A stretch of 46,433 nucleotides of DNA from Gammaproteobacteria bacterium. GTDB taxonomy: Bacteria > Pseudomonadota > Gammaproteobacteria > Thiotrichales > Thiotrichaceae. Positions within the stretch are counted from its first letter, which is position 1. Every line of letters starts with the position of its first letter. Location: positions 1 to 46,433 of the forward strand of contig JAHJJD010000011.1 of the NCBI GenBank assembly GCA_018822845.1, written 5' to 3'. Position numbers and translations under genes: made by a program. The notes under the pieces were generated by a model. The model made no database searches. It saw only the letters and a list, made by a program, of their open reading frames with translations, and was not told where the DNA came from. This document shows positions 1-7,098 of this stretch, one piece after another.

Positions 1-1
1 A

Positions 2-277
2 GGTTTCCTCACCATCAACGGCACCCAGACCCAATCCGGCAAGGTGCATTCGCTGGCGCACCGGCTGGGGGAGTTGGCGGGAACGCCGGTGACGGCGCTG
101 CGCCTGTCGCCACAAGCGCAAGGCATGGCGGAAGTGGTGGCTGTTTTCCGGGAAGCGCTGGATGGTGGCTTGCCTGCCACGCAAGCAGCGGCGAGGCTGC
201 AAGCGCATTTGCCTGCTCCGGCCTGTGACGGTTACTGGCTGGGTACGGCTGGCCTGGACTACGTACACAACCTGTAG
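2..277 (+). CDS. ubiV: C-terminal part of a U32 peptidase-family protein, probably UbiV
   Basis: Only the last 91 codons are in the window; the gene enters from the left edge in frame 2 and stops with TAG at 275-277. The fragment contains NGTQTQSGK, an RLSPQAQGM segment followed by EVVAVFREALDG, and ends near CDGYWLGTAGLDYV. These resemble the C-terminal part of the U32-family protein UbiV as I remember it. UbiV works with UbiU and UbiT in oxygen-independent hydroxylation steps of ubiquinone synthesis, which fits the anaerobic genes that follow. The Fe-S cysteines of UbiV would lie upstream, outside the window, so they cannot be checked. Another U32-family member is the main alternative. The stop codon lies at the edge of a palindromic repeat. 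Confidence 0.6.
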   Translation, partial: GFLTINGTQTQSGKVHSLAHRLGELAGTPVTALRLSPQAQGMAEVVAVFREALDGGLPATQAAARLQAHLPAPACDGYWLGTAGLDYVHNL

Positions 278-300
278 GGGCAGGCCCCCGTGCCTGCCCT
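274..300. repeat. Short palindromic repeat overlapping the ubiV stop codon
   Basis: Arms GGGCAGGC (278-285) and GCCTGCCC (292-299) pair perfectly around a 6-base loop. The unit begins GTAGGGGC, like the right arm of the repeat in ccmH at 17903-17910, and the TAG inside this start is the stop codon of the upstream gene. There is no T-run after the stem, so a simple intrinsic terminator is less likely than a mobile palindromic repeat. The rest of the gap up to 458 shows nothing recognisable. Confidence 0.6.
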
Positions 301-458
301 ATTCTTGGCGGATAGCAATAGTTCAGGCATGGTTTCTCCTGGGTTCCGACCTGCACACGACGGATCTTGTCAGTAGTTCAATAACCGGTGCCCCCCCAGC
401 CCTACCCTCCCCCATGATGACTACGGGCAGCAATAACAGGCATACCTGCCAACTATAT

Positions 459-1511
459 TCATGCCAGGCCACTGAATTCCCGCCGTACCGGATACGTTTT
501 GCGTAACTGGTCAAAATGTTTGCCATGTTCTGCTGCATTGTCACGCAACATGGCCACCATGCGCCGGTCATCCTCGCGGATGTCATAGGCGTGAAGCACA
601 TCGCGCCGATGGTCGTGTCCGGCTGCCATGGATAAGGGTTGCTGGAATGCCAGCGGGGATGGCCATTGCGGCTCCACTTGCAGGAACTGGCAGCAAGCAC
701 GGTAAACCATTTCTGTCCCCCTTACTTTGCCGTCGAGGCTGTAACCGGCAATGTGCGGCGTTCCCAGCAGGGTGTGGCGCAACAGTTCAAGGTTGATGGC
801 GGGTTCATTTTCCCAAGTGTCCAGTATAACATCGAGGTCAGAACGGGCTTGCAGGCGTGCCAGCAGGGCGTTTTCCTCCACCACCCCGCCGCGTGAGGCA
901 TTGAGCAGCAGGGTTCCAGGGTGCAGGGCGGCAATGCGGGCAGCATCCAGCAGGCGGAAGGTCGGGTGCTGGCCGTTGCGGGTGAATGGTACATGCAGGG
1001 TGACAACATTGCAGGCCAGTGCTGCCTCGATCGGGTACAAGCCGGTGTGCCCCTGTTCCTGTAAGGGTGGGTCATTCACAACACAATACATACCCATTTT
1101 TTCGCATAATTGCCTGACCCGTGAACCAACATTGCCATGCCCGATAATGCCTATGCTACGGCCCTGCAAGGGTTTTTCCTGTATCAGGGACCAGTGGCAG
1201 AGTGCTGCCAGCACATATTCGGCAGCCGATACGGCATTACAGCCGGGAGCACGGGCAAAACCGATACCCTGTTCCCGCAGGTAGTCTAGGTCAATGTGGT
1301 CAAACCCCGCTGTGGCGGTGGCGACAAAGCGCACGGGCGTACCTGCCAGCAGTTGCGCATTGACTTTGGTGACAGAGCGTACCACCAGGATGTCAGTCTC
1401 TTGTAAGTCGGCATTGCACAGGGCACGTCCAGCCAGCAGCCGGGTTTGACCCAGTGTACTGAAGGCTTCGGCAGCGTAAGGGATGTTTTCATCAAGTGTA
1501 ATTGTCAGCAA
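459..1511 (-). CDS. pdxB: Erythronate-4-phosphate dehydrogenase
   Basis: PdxB oxidises 4-phosphoerythronate with NAD in the DXP-dependent route to pyridoxal phosphate. The 350-residue protein is a D-2-hydroxyacid dehydrogenase: it starts LTITLDENIPYA, has the NAD-binding GIIGHGNVGSRV near residue 125, the conserved NASRGGVVEE around residue 205, the acidic catalytic segment at DTWENEP, and GTPHIAGYSLDGK with the active-site histidine. A PdxB-type C-terminal dimerisation region follows. The start is TTG at 1511, the first possible start after an in-frame stop, preceded by GGGAG at 8 bases. It lies directly downstream of the GTPase gene and is probably cotranscribed with it. Confidence 0.93.
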   Translation of the reverse strand: MLTITLDENIPYAAEAFSTLGQTRLLAGRALCNADLQETDILVVRSVTKVNAQLLAGTPVRFVATATAGFDHIDLDYLREQGIGFARAPGCNAVSAAEYVLAALCHWSLIQEKPLQGRSIGIIGHGNVGSRVRQLCEKMGMYCVVNDPPLQEQGHTGLYPIEAALACNVVTLHVPFTRNGQHPTFRLLDAARIAALHPGTLLLNASRGGVVEENALLARLQARSDLDVILDTWENEPAINLELLRHTLLGTPHIAGYSLDGKVRGTEMVYRACCQFLQVEPQWPSPLAFQQPLSMAAGHDHRRDVLHAYDIREDDRRMVAMLRDNAAEHGKHFDQLRKTYPVRREFSGLA

Positions 1512-1514
1512 GGT

Positions 1515-1565
1515 TCAGGCTCCCAATTGTTCGGCAAAGGTGTTGAGGTGCTTGGCAAGGTTCAT
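1515..1565 (-). other. 16-codon ORF between the GTPase gene and pdxB
   Basis: An ATG at 1565 overlaps the GTPase stop as ATGA and opens a 16-codon frame (MNLAKHLNTFAEQLGA) ending in TGA at 1515-1517. It is in the same frame as pdxB, whose TTG lies two codons after this stop. It may be a short leader that carries ribosomes from the GTPase gene to the weak pdxB start, or a chance frame. The GGGAG that serves pdxB lies inside it. Confidence 0.3.
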
Positions 1566-2200
1566 TCCAGATAAACCATATTCCACAGTTTTTTCAGCAA
1601 CTTTTTATCGGGTGGCGGAGTGTCAGACTGTTCAGGGGGCGCAACAGCCTGTGTAACGACTTCCGTTACAAGTGGTGGCAGGGGGGCTAAGTCAACAGGT
1701 GGCTGCGGTTGGCGACAAGACGCCAGCACCTGGGTGAGCAGGGCAAGGATGTCAGCCTGGTTACGGGCATCAACCGGAACCAGTTCCACCGCTATTGGCA
1801 GGTTGTCCTGTGCCCACTGTCGGTAACGCTCCAAAGGCTCTGTGCGGGTATGATCGCAGTGGGTTATGCCTACCACCACCTGCTGACTTGCAAACAGATG
1901 GGGAAATTTGGCGGTATGGCGTTTCAGGTCACGGAAGGGGTTGTTACGGCGATTATCCAGCATAACAAGCAAGCCACTGGCACTCTGGATCAGGACATCC
2001 CCGATAGGGTCAAAAGAACCTTCCCCGGAAATACCGTACAAATGAGCCTGTTCTGTGGGACTCAGGTTGACAATACCATAATCTACCGGCATCCCACCCA
2101 GCATCGTGGATGATGCCTTGCCGCCATCACTGACAGACTGCACTGCCGTCGTTTTTCCCGCACCATCAGGCCCGGCAATAATAACGTTATATCGTTTCAC
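1562..2200 (-). CDS. Small GTPase of the COG2229/MglA-like type
   Basis: The product (212 residues from the chosen start) begins VKRYNVIIAGPDGAGKTT, with GPDGAGKTT as the P-loop. LYGISGEGSF occupies the place of the switch II segment, usually GTPGQ in this family, and THCD is the base-recognition motif. The fold and spacing match bacterial Ras-like GTPases related to MglA and COG2229. The C-terminal 60 residues are proline-rich and end in a basic stretch (KKLLKKLWNMVYLE). The frame is open up to 2260, but GTG at 2200, with GGAGG 11 bases before it, places the P-loop at the usual distance from the start. Such GTPases often sit next to a Roadblock/LC7 gene; none is here. Its role is unknown. 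It diverges from the nrd operon across a shared FNR-like box. Confidence 0.7.
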   Translation of the reverse strand: MKRYNVIIAGPDGAGKTTAVQSVSDGGKASSTMLGGMPVDYGIVNLSPTEQAHLYGISGEGSFDPIGDVLIQSASGLLVMLDNRRNNPFRDLKRHTAKFPHLFASQQVVVGITHCDHTRTEPLERYRQWAQDNLPIAVELVPVDARNQADILALLTQVLASCRQPQPPVDLAPLPPLVTEVVTQAVAPPEQSDTPPPDKKLLKKLWNMVYLE

Positions 2201-2262
2201 TTTGTATCCTGCCTCCCTGCACTTTGTGTGCGTACCTAGTGTAGCTTCCTTTCTGTCCACTA

Positions 2263-2280
2263 CCTTGACTTAAGTCAAGG
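2263..2280. promoter_or_regulatory. FNR-like operator, 18-bp perfect palindrome
   Basis: TTGACTTAAGTCAA (2265-2278) flanked by CC and GG forms an 18-bp perfect palindrome. It matches the FNR/ANR consensus TTGAT-N4-ATCAA except for the fifth base of each half site. Its centre (2271.5) lies 41.5 bp before the start predicted from the -10 element at 2301-2306, the class II activation position. It also lies about 40 bp before a possible start (about 2231) for the divergent GTPase-pdxB unit, which has a TACACT -10-like sequence at 2243-2238. Confidence 0.75.
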
Positions 2281-2292
2281 TTGATCGCCTGA

Positions 2293-2340
2293 ATTCTACA
2301 TATAGTGCTTTATTATAGATTTATGCACTATATATAGTAT
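2293..2340. promoter_or_regulatory. Two NrdR boxes and a -10 element ahead of the nrd operon
   Basis: Box 1 is 2293-2308 (ATTCTACATATAGTGC) and box 2 is 2325-2340 (GCACTATATATAGTAT). By my count they match the NrdR consensus ACACwATATaTwGTGT at 12 and 14 of 16 positions. Their centres are 32 bp apart, three helical turns, as is usual for paired NrdR sites. Box 1 covers a TATAGT -10 element at 2301-2306, and box 2 lies just after the predicted transcription start near 2313. NrdR would therefore repress what FNR activates. Confidence 0.8.
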
Positions 2341-2362
2341 TCACAACGAGGTACCACTAACG

Positions 2363-3259
2363 ATGTATAGCCCTTTCCTACCCAATAATGATACGCAGTA
2401 CCAACGCTGGCGTGAGCAAAAGCTGCAACACTACCCGGTGTATCTGGAAGACCTGATCGTGGAAGTCCACGATCCGCGCCACCTGACAGACATCGAACAC
2501 CAAGCCATGCTGGAGCGTTGCCGCAAGGCCAATATGGCCATTTACGCCGGAAAAACCGGCGATGATCCCGACCGTTCCATCCCGCACCGGATGGCGCAAC
2601 AATTCGGCTTGCAGCACCTCGACCACAACTGGCTGGCGGATGATGACGGGCTGACATCCCTGACCGTTGCGGCGGCGGATGGCGGGGCACGCGAACATTA
2701 CATTCCCTATAGCAACCGTGCCATCCAGTGGCATACCGACGGCTATTACAATGCCCCGGAACGACAAATCCATGCCCTGCTGTTGCATTGTGTGCAAAGT
2801 GCGCCGGAAGGTGGCGAAAACCGTCTGCTGGATCACGAAATAGCCTACCTGCACCTGCGCGACCAGAACCCGGACTATATCCACGCCCTGATGCAACCGG
2901 ACGTGATGACCATCCCCGCCCGTATCGACGGCGCAACAGTGGCGCGGGCGGAAAACGTCGGCCCGGTATTTTCCGTTGACCCGCTGACTGGAGATTTGCA
3001 CATGCGCTACACCATCCGGGGCAGGAATGTAGTGTGGAAAGATGACCCGCTGACCCTCCAGGCACTGGCTGCGCTGGGCGACTGGCTGGAATGCGGCTCA
3101 AACTACATCTTCCGGGGCAAGCTGGAACCGGGCATGGGGCTGGTCAGCAACAACGTACTGCATGACCGCAGCGGCTTTGAGGATACGCCGCAACAGCGCC
3201 GCCTGCTGTACCGCGCCCGTTTCATGGACAGGCTTCCGGGTACAGGGGTAAGAGGGTAA
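2363..3259 (+). CDS. TauD/TfdA-family Fe(II)/2-oxoglutarate dioxygenase
   Basis: The 298-residue protein has the iron-binding set of the TauD superfamily: His124 and Asp126 in AIQWHTDGYYN, a distal His267 in NNVLHDRSGF, and arginines at 280 and 284 (RRLLYRAR) that can bind 2-oxoglutarate. No signal peptide is visible, so it should be cytoplasmic. The substrate is unknown. It is the first gene after an FNR- and NrdR-controlled promoter and is followed after 57 bases by nrdD, with no promoter seen between. An oxygen-using enzyme in an anaerobic reductase operon is odd. It might scavenge oxygen or act on a nucleotide-related metabolite, but neither is shown by the sequence. Confidence 0.8.
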   Translation: MYSPFLPNNDTQYQRWREQKLQHYPVYLEDLIVEVHDPRHLTDIEHQAMLERCRKANMAIYAGKTGDDPDRSIPHRMAQQFGLQHLDHNWLADDDGLTSLTVAAADGGAREHYIPYSNRAIQWHTDGYYNAPERQIHALLLHCVQSAPEGGENRLLDHEIAYLHLRDQNPDYIHALMQPDVMTIPARIDGATVARAENVGPVFSVDPLTGDLHMRYTIRGRNVVWKDDPLTLQALAALGDWLECGSNYIFRGKLEPGMGLVSNNVLHDRSGFEDTPQQRRLLYRARFMDRLPGTGVRG

Positions 3260-3316
3260 GGACACCCGATACCATCAGTGTTCTACCACATTTTTTAATG
3301 GCAGGAATCCCGAACC

Positions 3317-5356
3317 ATGCAACATCAATACGGGTCATCAACACACTCCCCCCCGGCCACAGTCCGCAAACGCAACGGGTCAGAGGCAGAATTTGATGCC
3401 GGGAGAATCCACTCGGCCATTCTGCGTGCCGGGCAGGCAACAGGTGAATTTGGTGAGGACAAGGCCAGCCTGCTGACGGCGCAGGTCGTCAAGGTGCTGG
3501 GCCACAGCAACCGTGGCGTACCACCGGATATCGAGCGTATCCAGGATGTGGTCGAACAGGCACTGATCAGTGCCAATCACCTGAAAACAGCACGCACCTA
3601 TATCGTTTACCGCGAGCAGCATAAAAAACTGCGTAAAGACCGGCGCACGCTGGTGGATGTATCCAGTTCAATCAACGAATATCTTGAACGCGCCGACTGG
3701 CGGGTCAGCGCCAACGCCAACCAGGGTTACTCACTGGGTGGCCTGATCCTGAACACCTCCGGCAAGATGGTCGCCAACTACTGGCTGAACCATGTTTACG
3801 CCCCGGAGGCGGGTGAAGCACATCGCCAGGGCGATATCCATATCCATGACCTTGACATGCTGGCGGGCTACTGTGCTGGCTGGTCGCTGCGCACCCTGTT
3901 GCATGAAGGGCTGAATGGTGTGCCCGGCAAGGTCGAGGCCGCCCCGCCAAAGCATATGTCCTCCGCTGTCGGCCAGATCGTCAATTTCCTCGGCACACTA
4001 CAGAATGAATGGGCCGGTGCACAGGCATTCAGTTCCTTTGATACCTACATGGCACCATTCGTGCGCAAGGACAGGCTTGAATACGCAGAGGTGCGCCAAT
4101 ATATCCAGGAACTGATCTACAACCTCAACGTGCCGTCACGCTGGGGAACCCAAACCCCCTTTACCAACCTTACTTTCGACTGGGTTTGTCCCGAGGATTT
4201 GCGTGGACAGATACCCGTGATCGCTGGCGAAGAGATGCCATTCTCCTATGGTGACCTGCAAAGGGAAATGGATCTGATCAACCGCGCCTATATCGATGTC
4301 ATGACTGAAGGCGATGCGAAAGGCCGGGTGTTCACCTTCCCGATCCCGACTTACAACATCACGCCGGATTTTCCCTGGGACAGCGAAAATGCGGAACGGC
4401 TGTTTGCAATGACAGCCAAATACGGGTTGCCTTATTTCCAGAACTTCCTCAATTCCGAACTCAAGCCAAACATGGTGCGCTCCATGTGCTGTCGCCTGCA
4501 ACTTGACCTGCGTGAGTTGCTCAAACGTGGCAACGGGCTGTTCGGCTCGGCTGAACAGACGGGTTCGCTAGGTGTGGTCACCATCAACTGCGCGCGCCTT
4601 GGCTACCTGTACAAAGGTGACGAAGCCGGATTGATGCGGCGGCTTGACGAACTGCTGTCCATCGCACGCAACAGCCTGGAGGTCAAGCGCAAGGTAATCC
4701 AGCGGTTTATGGATGCGGGACTGTTCCCTTACACCAAACGCTATCTGGGTACCTTGCGCAATCACTTCTCCACCATCGGCGTCAATGGCATCAACGAGAT
4801 GATCCGTAATTTCAGCGATGATGGATACGACATCACCAGTAACCAGGGAAGCGCCTTCGCCGGACGCCTGCTGGATCATATCCGTGGGCGCATGGTGGCG
4901 TTTCAGGAGCAGACCGGCAACATGTACAACCTGGAGGCGACCCCGGCTGAGGGGACGACCTACCGCTTTGCCAGGGAAGACCGCAAGCGTTATCCCGGTA
5001 TCCTACAGGCGGGTACGTCCGGGCATCCTTACTACACCAACTCCTCACAACTGCCGGTGGGCTTTACTGACGACCCCTTTGCAGCACTGACGCACCAGGA
5101 ACCGCTGCAACAGAAATATACCGGTGGCACTGTGCTGCACCTGTACATGCGGGAGCGCATTTCCAGCACGGAAGCCTGCAAAAAGCTGGTGCGCCGCAGC
5201 CTGGAACGTTTCCGCCTGCCCTACCTGACCATTACCCCAACCTTTTCCATCTGCCCCAAACACGGTTATCTGGCCGGGGAACATGAGTTCTGCCCGCGCT
5301 GTGATGAAGAATTGTTACGAAAAAAACAGGAGGAATCCTTATGCAACAGCCATTGA
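3317..5356 (+). CDS. nrdD: Anaerobic ribonucleoside-triphosphate reductase, main part, without glycyl-radical motif
   Basis: NrdD reduces ribonucleoside triphosphates to deoxy forms in the absence of oxygen. The 679-residue product has an N-terminal ATP-cone (about 13-105, VRKRNGSEAEFD onward), the catalytic barrel with VRSMCCRLQLDLREL and GSLGVVTINCARLGYL, and a C-terminal metal site in which CPKHG and CPRC would supply the ligands. The first pair is Cys-His rather than the usual Cys-Cys. The protein stops 21 residues after the CPRC motif without the RVxGY glycyl-radical sequence that every working NrdD needs. That sequence is encoded in the overlapping small gene at 5341. AGGA precedes the ATG. 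NrdG would activate the complex. Confidence 0.92.
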   Translation: MQHQYGSSTHSPPATVRKRNGSEAEFDAGRIHSAILRAGQATGEFGEDKASLLTAQVVKVLGHSNRGVPPDIERIQDVVEQALISANHLKTARTYIVYREQHKKLRKDRRTLVDVSSSINEYLERADWRVSANANQGYSLGGLILNTSGKMVANYWLNHVYAPEAGEAHRQGDIHIHDLDMLAGYCAGWSLRTLLHEGLNGVPGKVEAAPPKHMSSAVGQIVNFLGTLQNEWAGAQAFSSFDTYMAPFVRKDRLEYAEVRQYIQELIYNLNVPSRWGTQTPFTNLTFDWVCPEDLRGQIPVIAGEEMPFSYGDLQREMDLINRAYIDVMTEGDAKGRVFTFPIPTYNITPDFPWDSENAERLFAMTAKYGLPYFQNFLNSELKPNMVRSMCCRLQLDLRELLKRGNGLFGSAEQTGSLGVVTINCARLGYLYKGDEAGLMRRLDELLSIARNSLEVKRKVIQRFMDAGLFPYTKRYLGTLRNHFSTIGVNGINEMIRNFSDDGYDITSNQGSAFAGRLLDHIRGRMVAFQEQTGNMYNLEATPAEGTTYRFAREDRKRYPGILQAGTSGHPYYTNSSQLPVGFTDDPFAALTHQEPLQQKYTGGTVLHLYMRERISSTEACKKLVRRSLERFRLPYLTITPTFSICPKHGYLAGEHEFCPRCDEELLRKKQEESLCNSH

Positions 5357-5559
5357 ACCCGCCATGCTTCGGCTTCGCTCAGCAATCGTCCCCCTTGCAA
5401 GACCACGAGCGCCAGCGTTGCGAAGTGTGGACGCGGGTGATGGGCTACCACCGCCCGGTCAGTTCATTCAACCCCGGCAAGCAAAGCGAACACGCTGAAC
5501 GCATCCCCTTTGTGGAAAACGCCCCCCGTCTGGAAGGAAAACGCCTGTGTTACAACTAG
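5341..5559 (+). CDS. nrdD: Separately encoded glycyl-radical domain of NrdD
   Basis: This 72-residue product contains QRCEVWTRVMGYHRPVSSFN, the C-terminal glycyl-radical segment normally fused to NrdD; the radical glycine would be Gly35. The gene is in the -1 frame relative to nrdD, overlaps its last 16 bases, and overlaps the nrdG start by 13 bases. A full AGGAGG (5328-5333) stands 7 bases before its ATG, which argues for independent translation rather than a damaged gene. The first 22 residues are a proline/glutamine-rich lead-in. It should fold onto the main NrdD subunit much as GrcA replaces the radical domain of pyruvate formate-lyase. An A7 run at 5320-5326 also leaves open a -1 frameshift fusion. 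Confidence 0.85.
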   Translation: MQQPLNPPCFGFAQQSSPLQDHERQRCEVWTRVMGYHRPVSSFNPGKQSEHAERIPFVENAPRLEGKRLCYN

Positions 5560-6164
5560 GCGGAATGGTTCCCCTGACCACCATCGACTTTCCGGGGCAT
5601 CTGGCGGCAGTGCTGTTCTGCCAGGGTTGCCCGTGGCATTGCCGCTATTGCCATAACCCACACTTGTTGCCCACCAATGTAGCGGGCAAAATCCCGTGGG
5701 CAGAGGTGATCAGCTTTTTGCAGGAACGTGTCGGGTTTCTGGATGGGGTGGTGTTCAGTGGCGGTGAGCCATTGCTACAGCCGCGCTTGCCGGAAGCCAT
5801 GCAGGCGGTGAAAGCCCTGGGATTCAAGGTTGCCCTGCACACGGCAGGCATTATCCCGGCACGGCTGGCAAAAGTCCTGCCGCTGGTGGACTGGGTGGGG
5901 CTGGACATCAAGGCCCCGCTCCATGCCTACAAAAGGGTCACGGGATTGGCAGGCAGCGGCTTCAAGGCGGAGGAAAGCCTGGATTTGCTGCTGGCTGCCC
6001 GGCATGTCGATTATGAAATCAGGACAACGGTTGACCCCGGCCTGTTGGGGGAGGTGGATATTCAACAATTGACGACCTTGCTGGCAAGGCGCGGGGTAAA
6101 GCGGCATGTGTTGCAGGATTGTCGGCCAGCATTAAATCTTGATAAATATCAACAATTACCCTAG
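5547..6164 (+). CDS. nrdG: Anaerobic ribonucleotide reductase activating enzyme (radical SAM)
   Basis: NrdG uses a [4Fe-4S] cluster and S-adenosylmethionine to create the glycyl radical on NrdD. The 205-residue product has the radical-SAM triad in FCQGCPWHCRYCHNP (CxxxCxxC, counted from GCPWHC) near residue 28, a GGEP motif in VVFSGGEPLLQ, and a continuing partial barrel. The length and the TTIDFPGHLAAVLF start match the NrdG2-type activases often paired with NrdD proteins of this kind. The start is GTG at 5547 with GGAAGG upstream, overlapping the small nrdD gene. An FNR-type box for the next operon lies inside its last 26 bases. Confidence 0.92.
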   Translation: MLQLGGMVPLTTIDFPGHLAAVLFCQGCPWHCRYCHNPHLLPTNVAGKIPWAEVISFLQERVGFLDGVVFSGGEPLLQPRLPEAMQAVKALGFKVALHTAGIIPARLAKVLPLVDWVGLDIKAPLHAYKRVTGLAGSGFKAEESLDLLLAARHVDYEIRTTVDPGLLGEVDIQQLTTLLARRGVKRHVLQDCRPALNLDKYQQLP

Positions 6165-6191
6165 CCATACCCGCGCCTTGACCTGAGTCAA
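6139..6191 (+). promoter_or_regulatory. Two FNR-like boxes ahead of napF
   Basis: Box 1, TTGATAAATATCAA at 6139-6152, is a perfect consensus FNR site lying within the 3' end of nrdG. Box 2, TTGACCTGAGTCAA at 6178-6191, is a variant with the same TTGAC/GTCAA halves as the site at 2265. Their centres are 39 bp apart. A weak -10 (TAGCAT, 6215-6220) places box 2 about 42 bp before the predicted start and box 1 about 81 bp before it. The nap-ccm unit is therefore likely activated without oxygen. Confidence 0.75.
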
Positions 6192-6233
6192 GTACAGGGT
6201 TACCTCCCCCAATCTAGCATTCCCCTGAAGTAT

Positions 6234-6263
6234 TACTCCTGAAGAAATACCTCGACAGGAGTA
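6234..6263 (+). promoter_or_regulatory. Inverted repeat in the napF leader
   Basis: TACTCCTG (6234-6241) and CAGGAGTA (6256-6263) form a perfect 8-bp inverted repeat with a 14-base spacer, 26 bases before the napF start and after the predicted transcription start. It could be a leader hairpin or an operator. No T-run follows. Confidence 0.4.
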
Positions 6264-6289
6264 GGACAAAAGAGGGGAGAAATAAGTCG

Positions 6290-6814
6290 ATGCAGTCACC
6301 AAATATGGGGCGGCGGGCATTTCTGCGAGGCAGCAGCCCGCGTTTCAGTCCATCCGCCATCCGCCCGCCGTGGGCTTTGCCGTTTGCCAGTTTCGTTGTG
6401 GCTTGTACGCGCTGTGATGACTGCATTCGTGCCTGCCCGCAACACATCCTGCAACGCGGCGATGGTGGCTACCCCGAACCCCGTTTCCACTCCGGCGAAT
6501 GCACCTTTTGCGGTGAATGCGCTGCGGTGTGCAAAGCTGGGGCATTCCAGCCGCCAGCACATACTCCGCGTGATGCCTGGAAGCTGGCAGTCAGCATTGC
6601 CCCCACCTGCCTATCCCTTAACGGGGTAGTGTGCCGTAGCTGTGGCGATCATTGTGATGCACACGCCATCCGCTTCCAGTTACAGACCCGCGCCATCGCC
6701 GTTCCCCATATTGACCCGGCAAGCTGTACCGGTTGCGGAGCCTGCCTGAGCGTTTGCCCGGTCAACGCCGTTGAAATCCAGAACATCTCCCATCAGGAGG
6801 AACAAGCCGCATGA
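6290..6814 (+). CDS. napF: Ferredoxin-type protein NapF
   Basis: NapF is a cytoplasmic iron-sulfur protein thought to help mature NapA. The 174-residue product has four cysteine clusters: CTRCDDCIRAC, CTFCGECAAVC, CRSCGDHCDAH and CTGCGACLSVC. The third departs from the standard spacing, as is common in NapF. The N-terminus contains GRRAFLRG, which looks twin-arginine-like but has no hydrophobic segment after it. It opens the nap operon and its stop overlaps the napD start as ATGA. Confidence 0.9.
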   Translation: MQSPNMGRRAFLRGSSPRFSPSAIRPPWALPFASFVVACTRCDDCIRACPQHILQRGDGGYPEPRFHSGECTFCGECAAVCKAGAFQPPAHTPRDAWKLAVSIAPTCLSLNGVVCRSCGDHCDAHAIRFQLQTRAIAVPHIDPASCTGCGACLSVCPVNAVEIQNISHQEEQAA

Positions 6815-7098
6815 CAGCCACTCCCAACACAGTCCTTGCCAATATCTGCGGCGTACTGGTGCATATCCGCCCGGAACAGCGCGCAACCATGGAACAGCAA
6901 TTGCTGACGATTCCCGGACTGGAAATCCACGCCGCCAATGAAGTCGGCAAACTGATTGTTACCGTGGAAGCCGACGACTACCAGCAGGCTGCCGACTCCC
7001 TGTCCCAGTTGCAAACCATGAAGGGCGTGCTGTCCGCCTCCCTGATCTACCACCATGCCGAAGAACTCGAAGTTACCCAGAGTGAGAGCCAACCATGA
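6811..7098 (+). CDS. napD: NapA signal-peptide chaperone NapD
   Basis: NapD binds the twin-arginine signal peptide of NapA and holds back export until the molybdenum cofactor is in place. The 95-residue protein has the small ferredoxin-like fold sequence pattern of the family, with [12 protein letters not shown] at the start and a [11 protein letters not shown] strand near residue 45. AGGAGG lies before its start, which overlaps napF; its end overlaps napA by 4 bases. The tail ([12 protein letters not shown]) is acidic. Confidence 0.9.
   Translation: MTATPNTVLANICGVLVHIRPEQRATMEQQLLTIPGLEIHAANEVGKLIVTVEADDYQQAADSLSQLQTMKGVLSASLIYHHAEELEVTQSESQP

Noticed and set aside
5320-5341. Programmed -1 frameshift at the A7 run joining nrdD to the radical domain
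   Set aside because: The frames would join, but a full AGGAGG and ATG at ideal spacing explain translation of the small gene better. I kept it only as an alternative.
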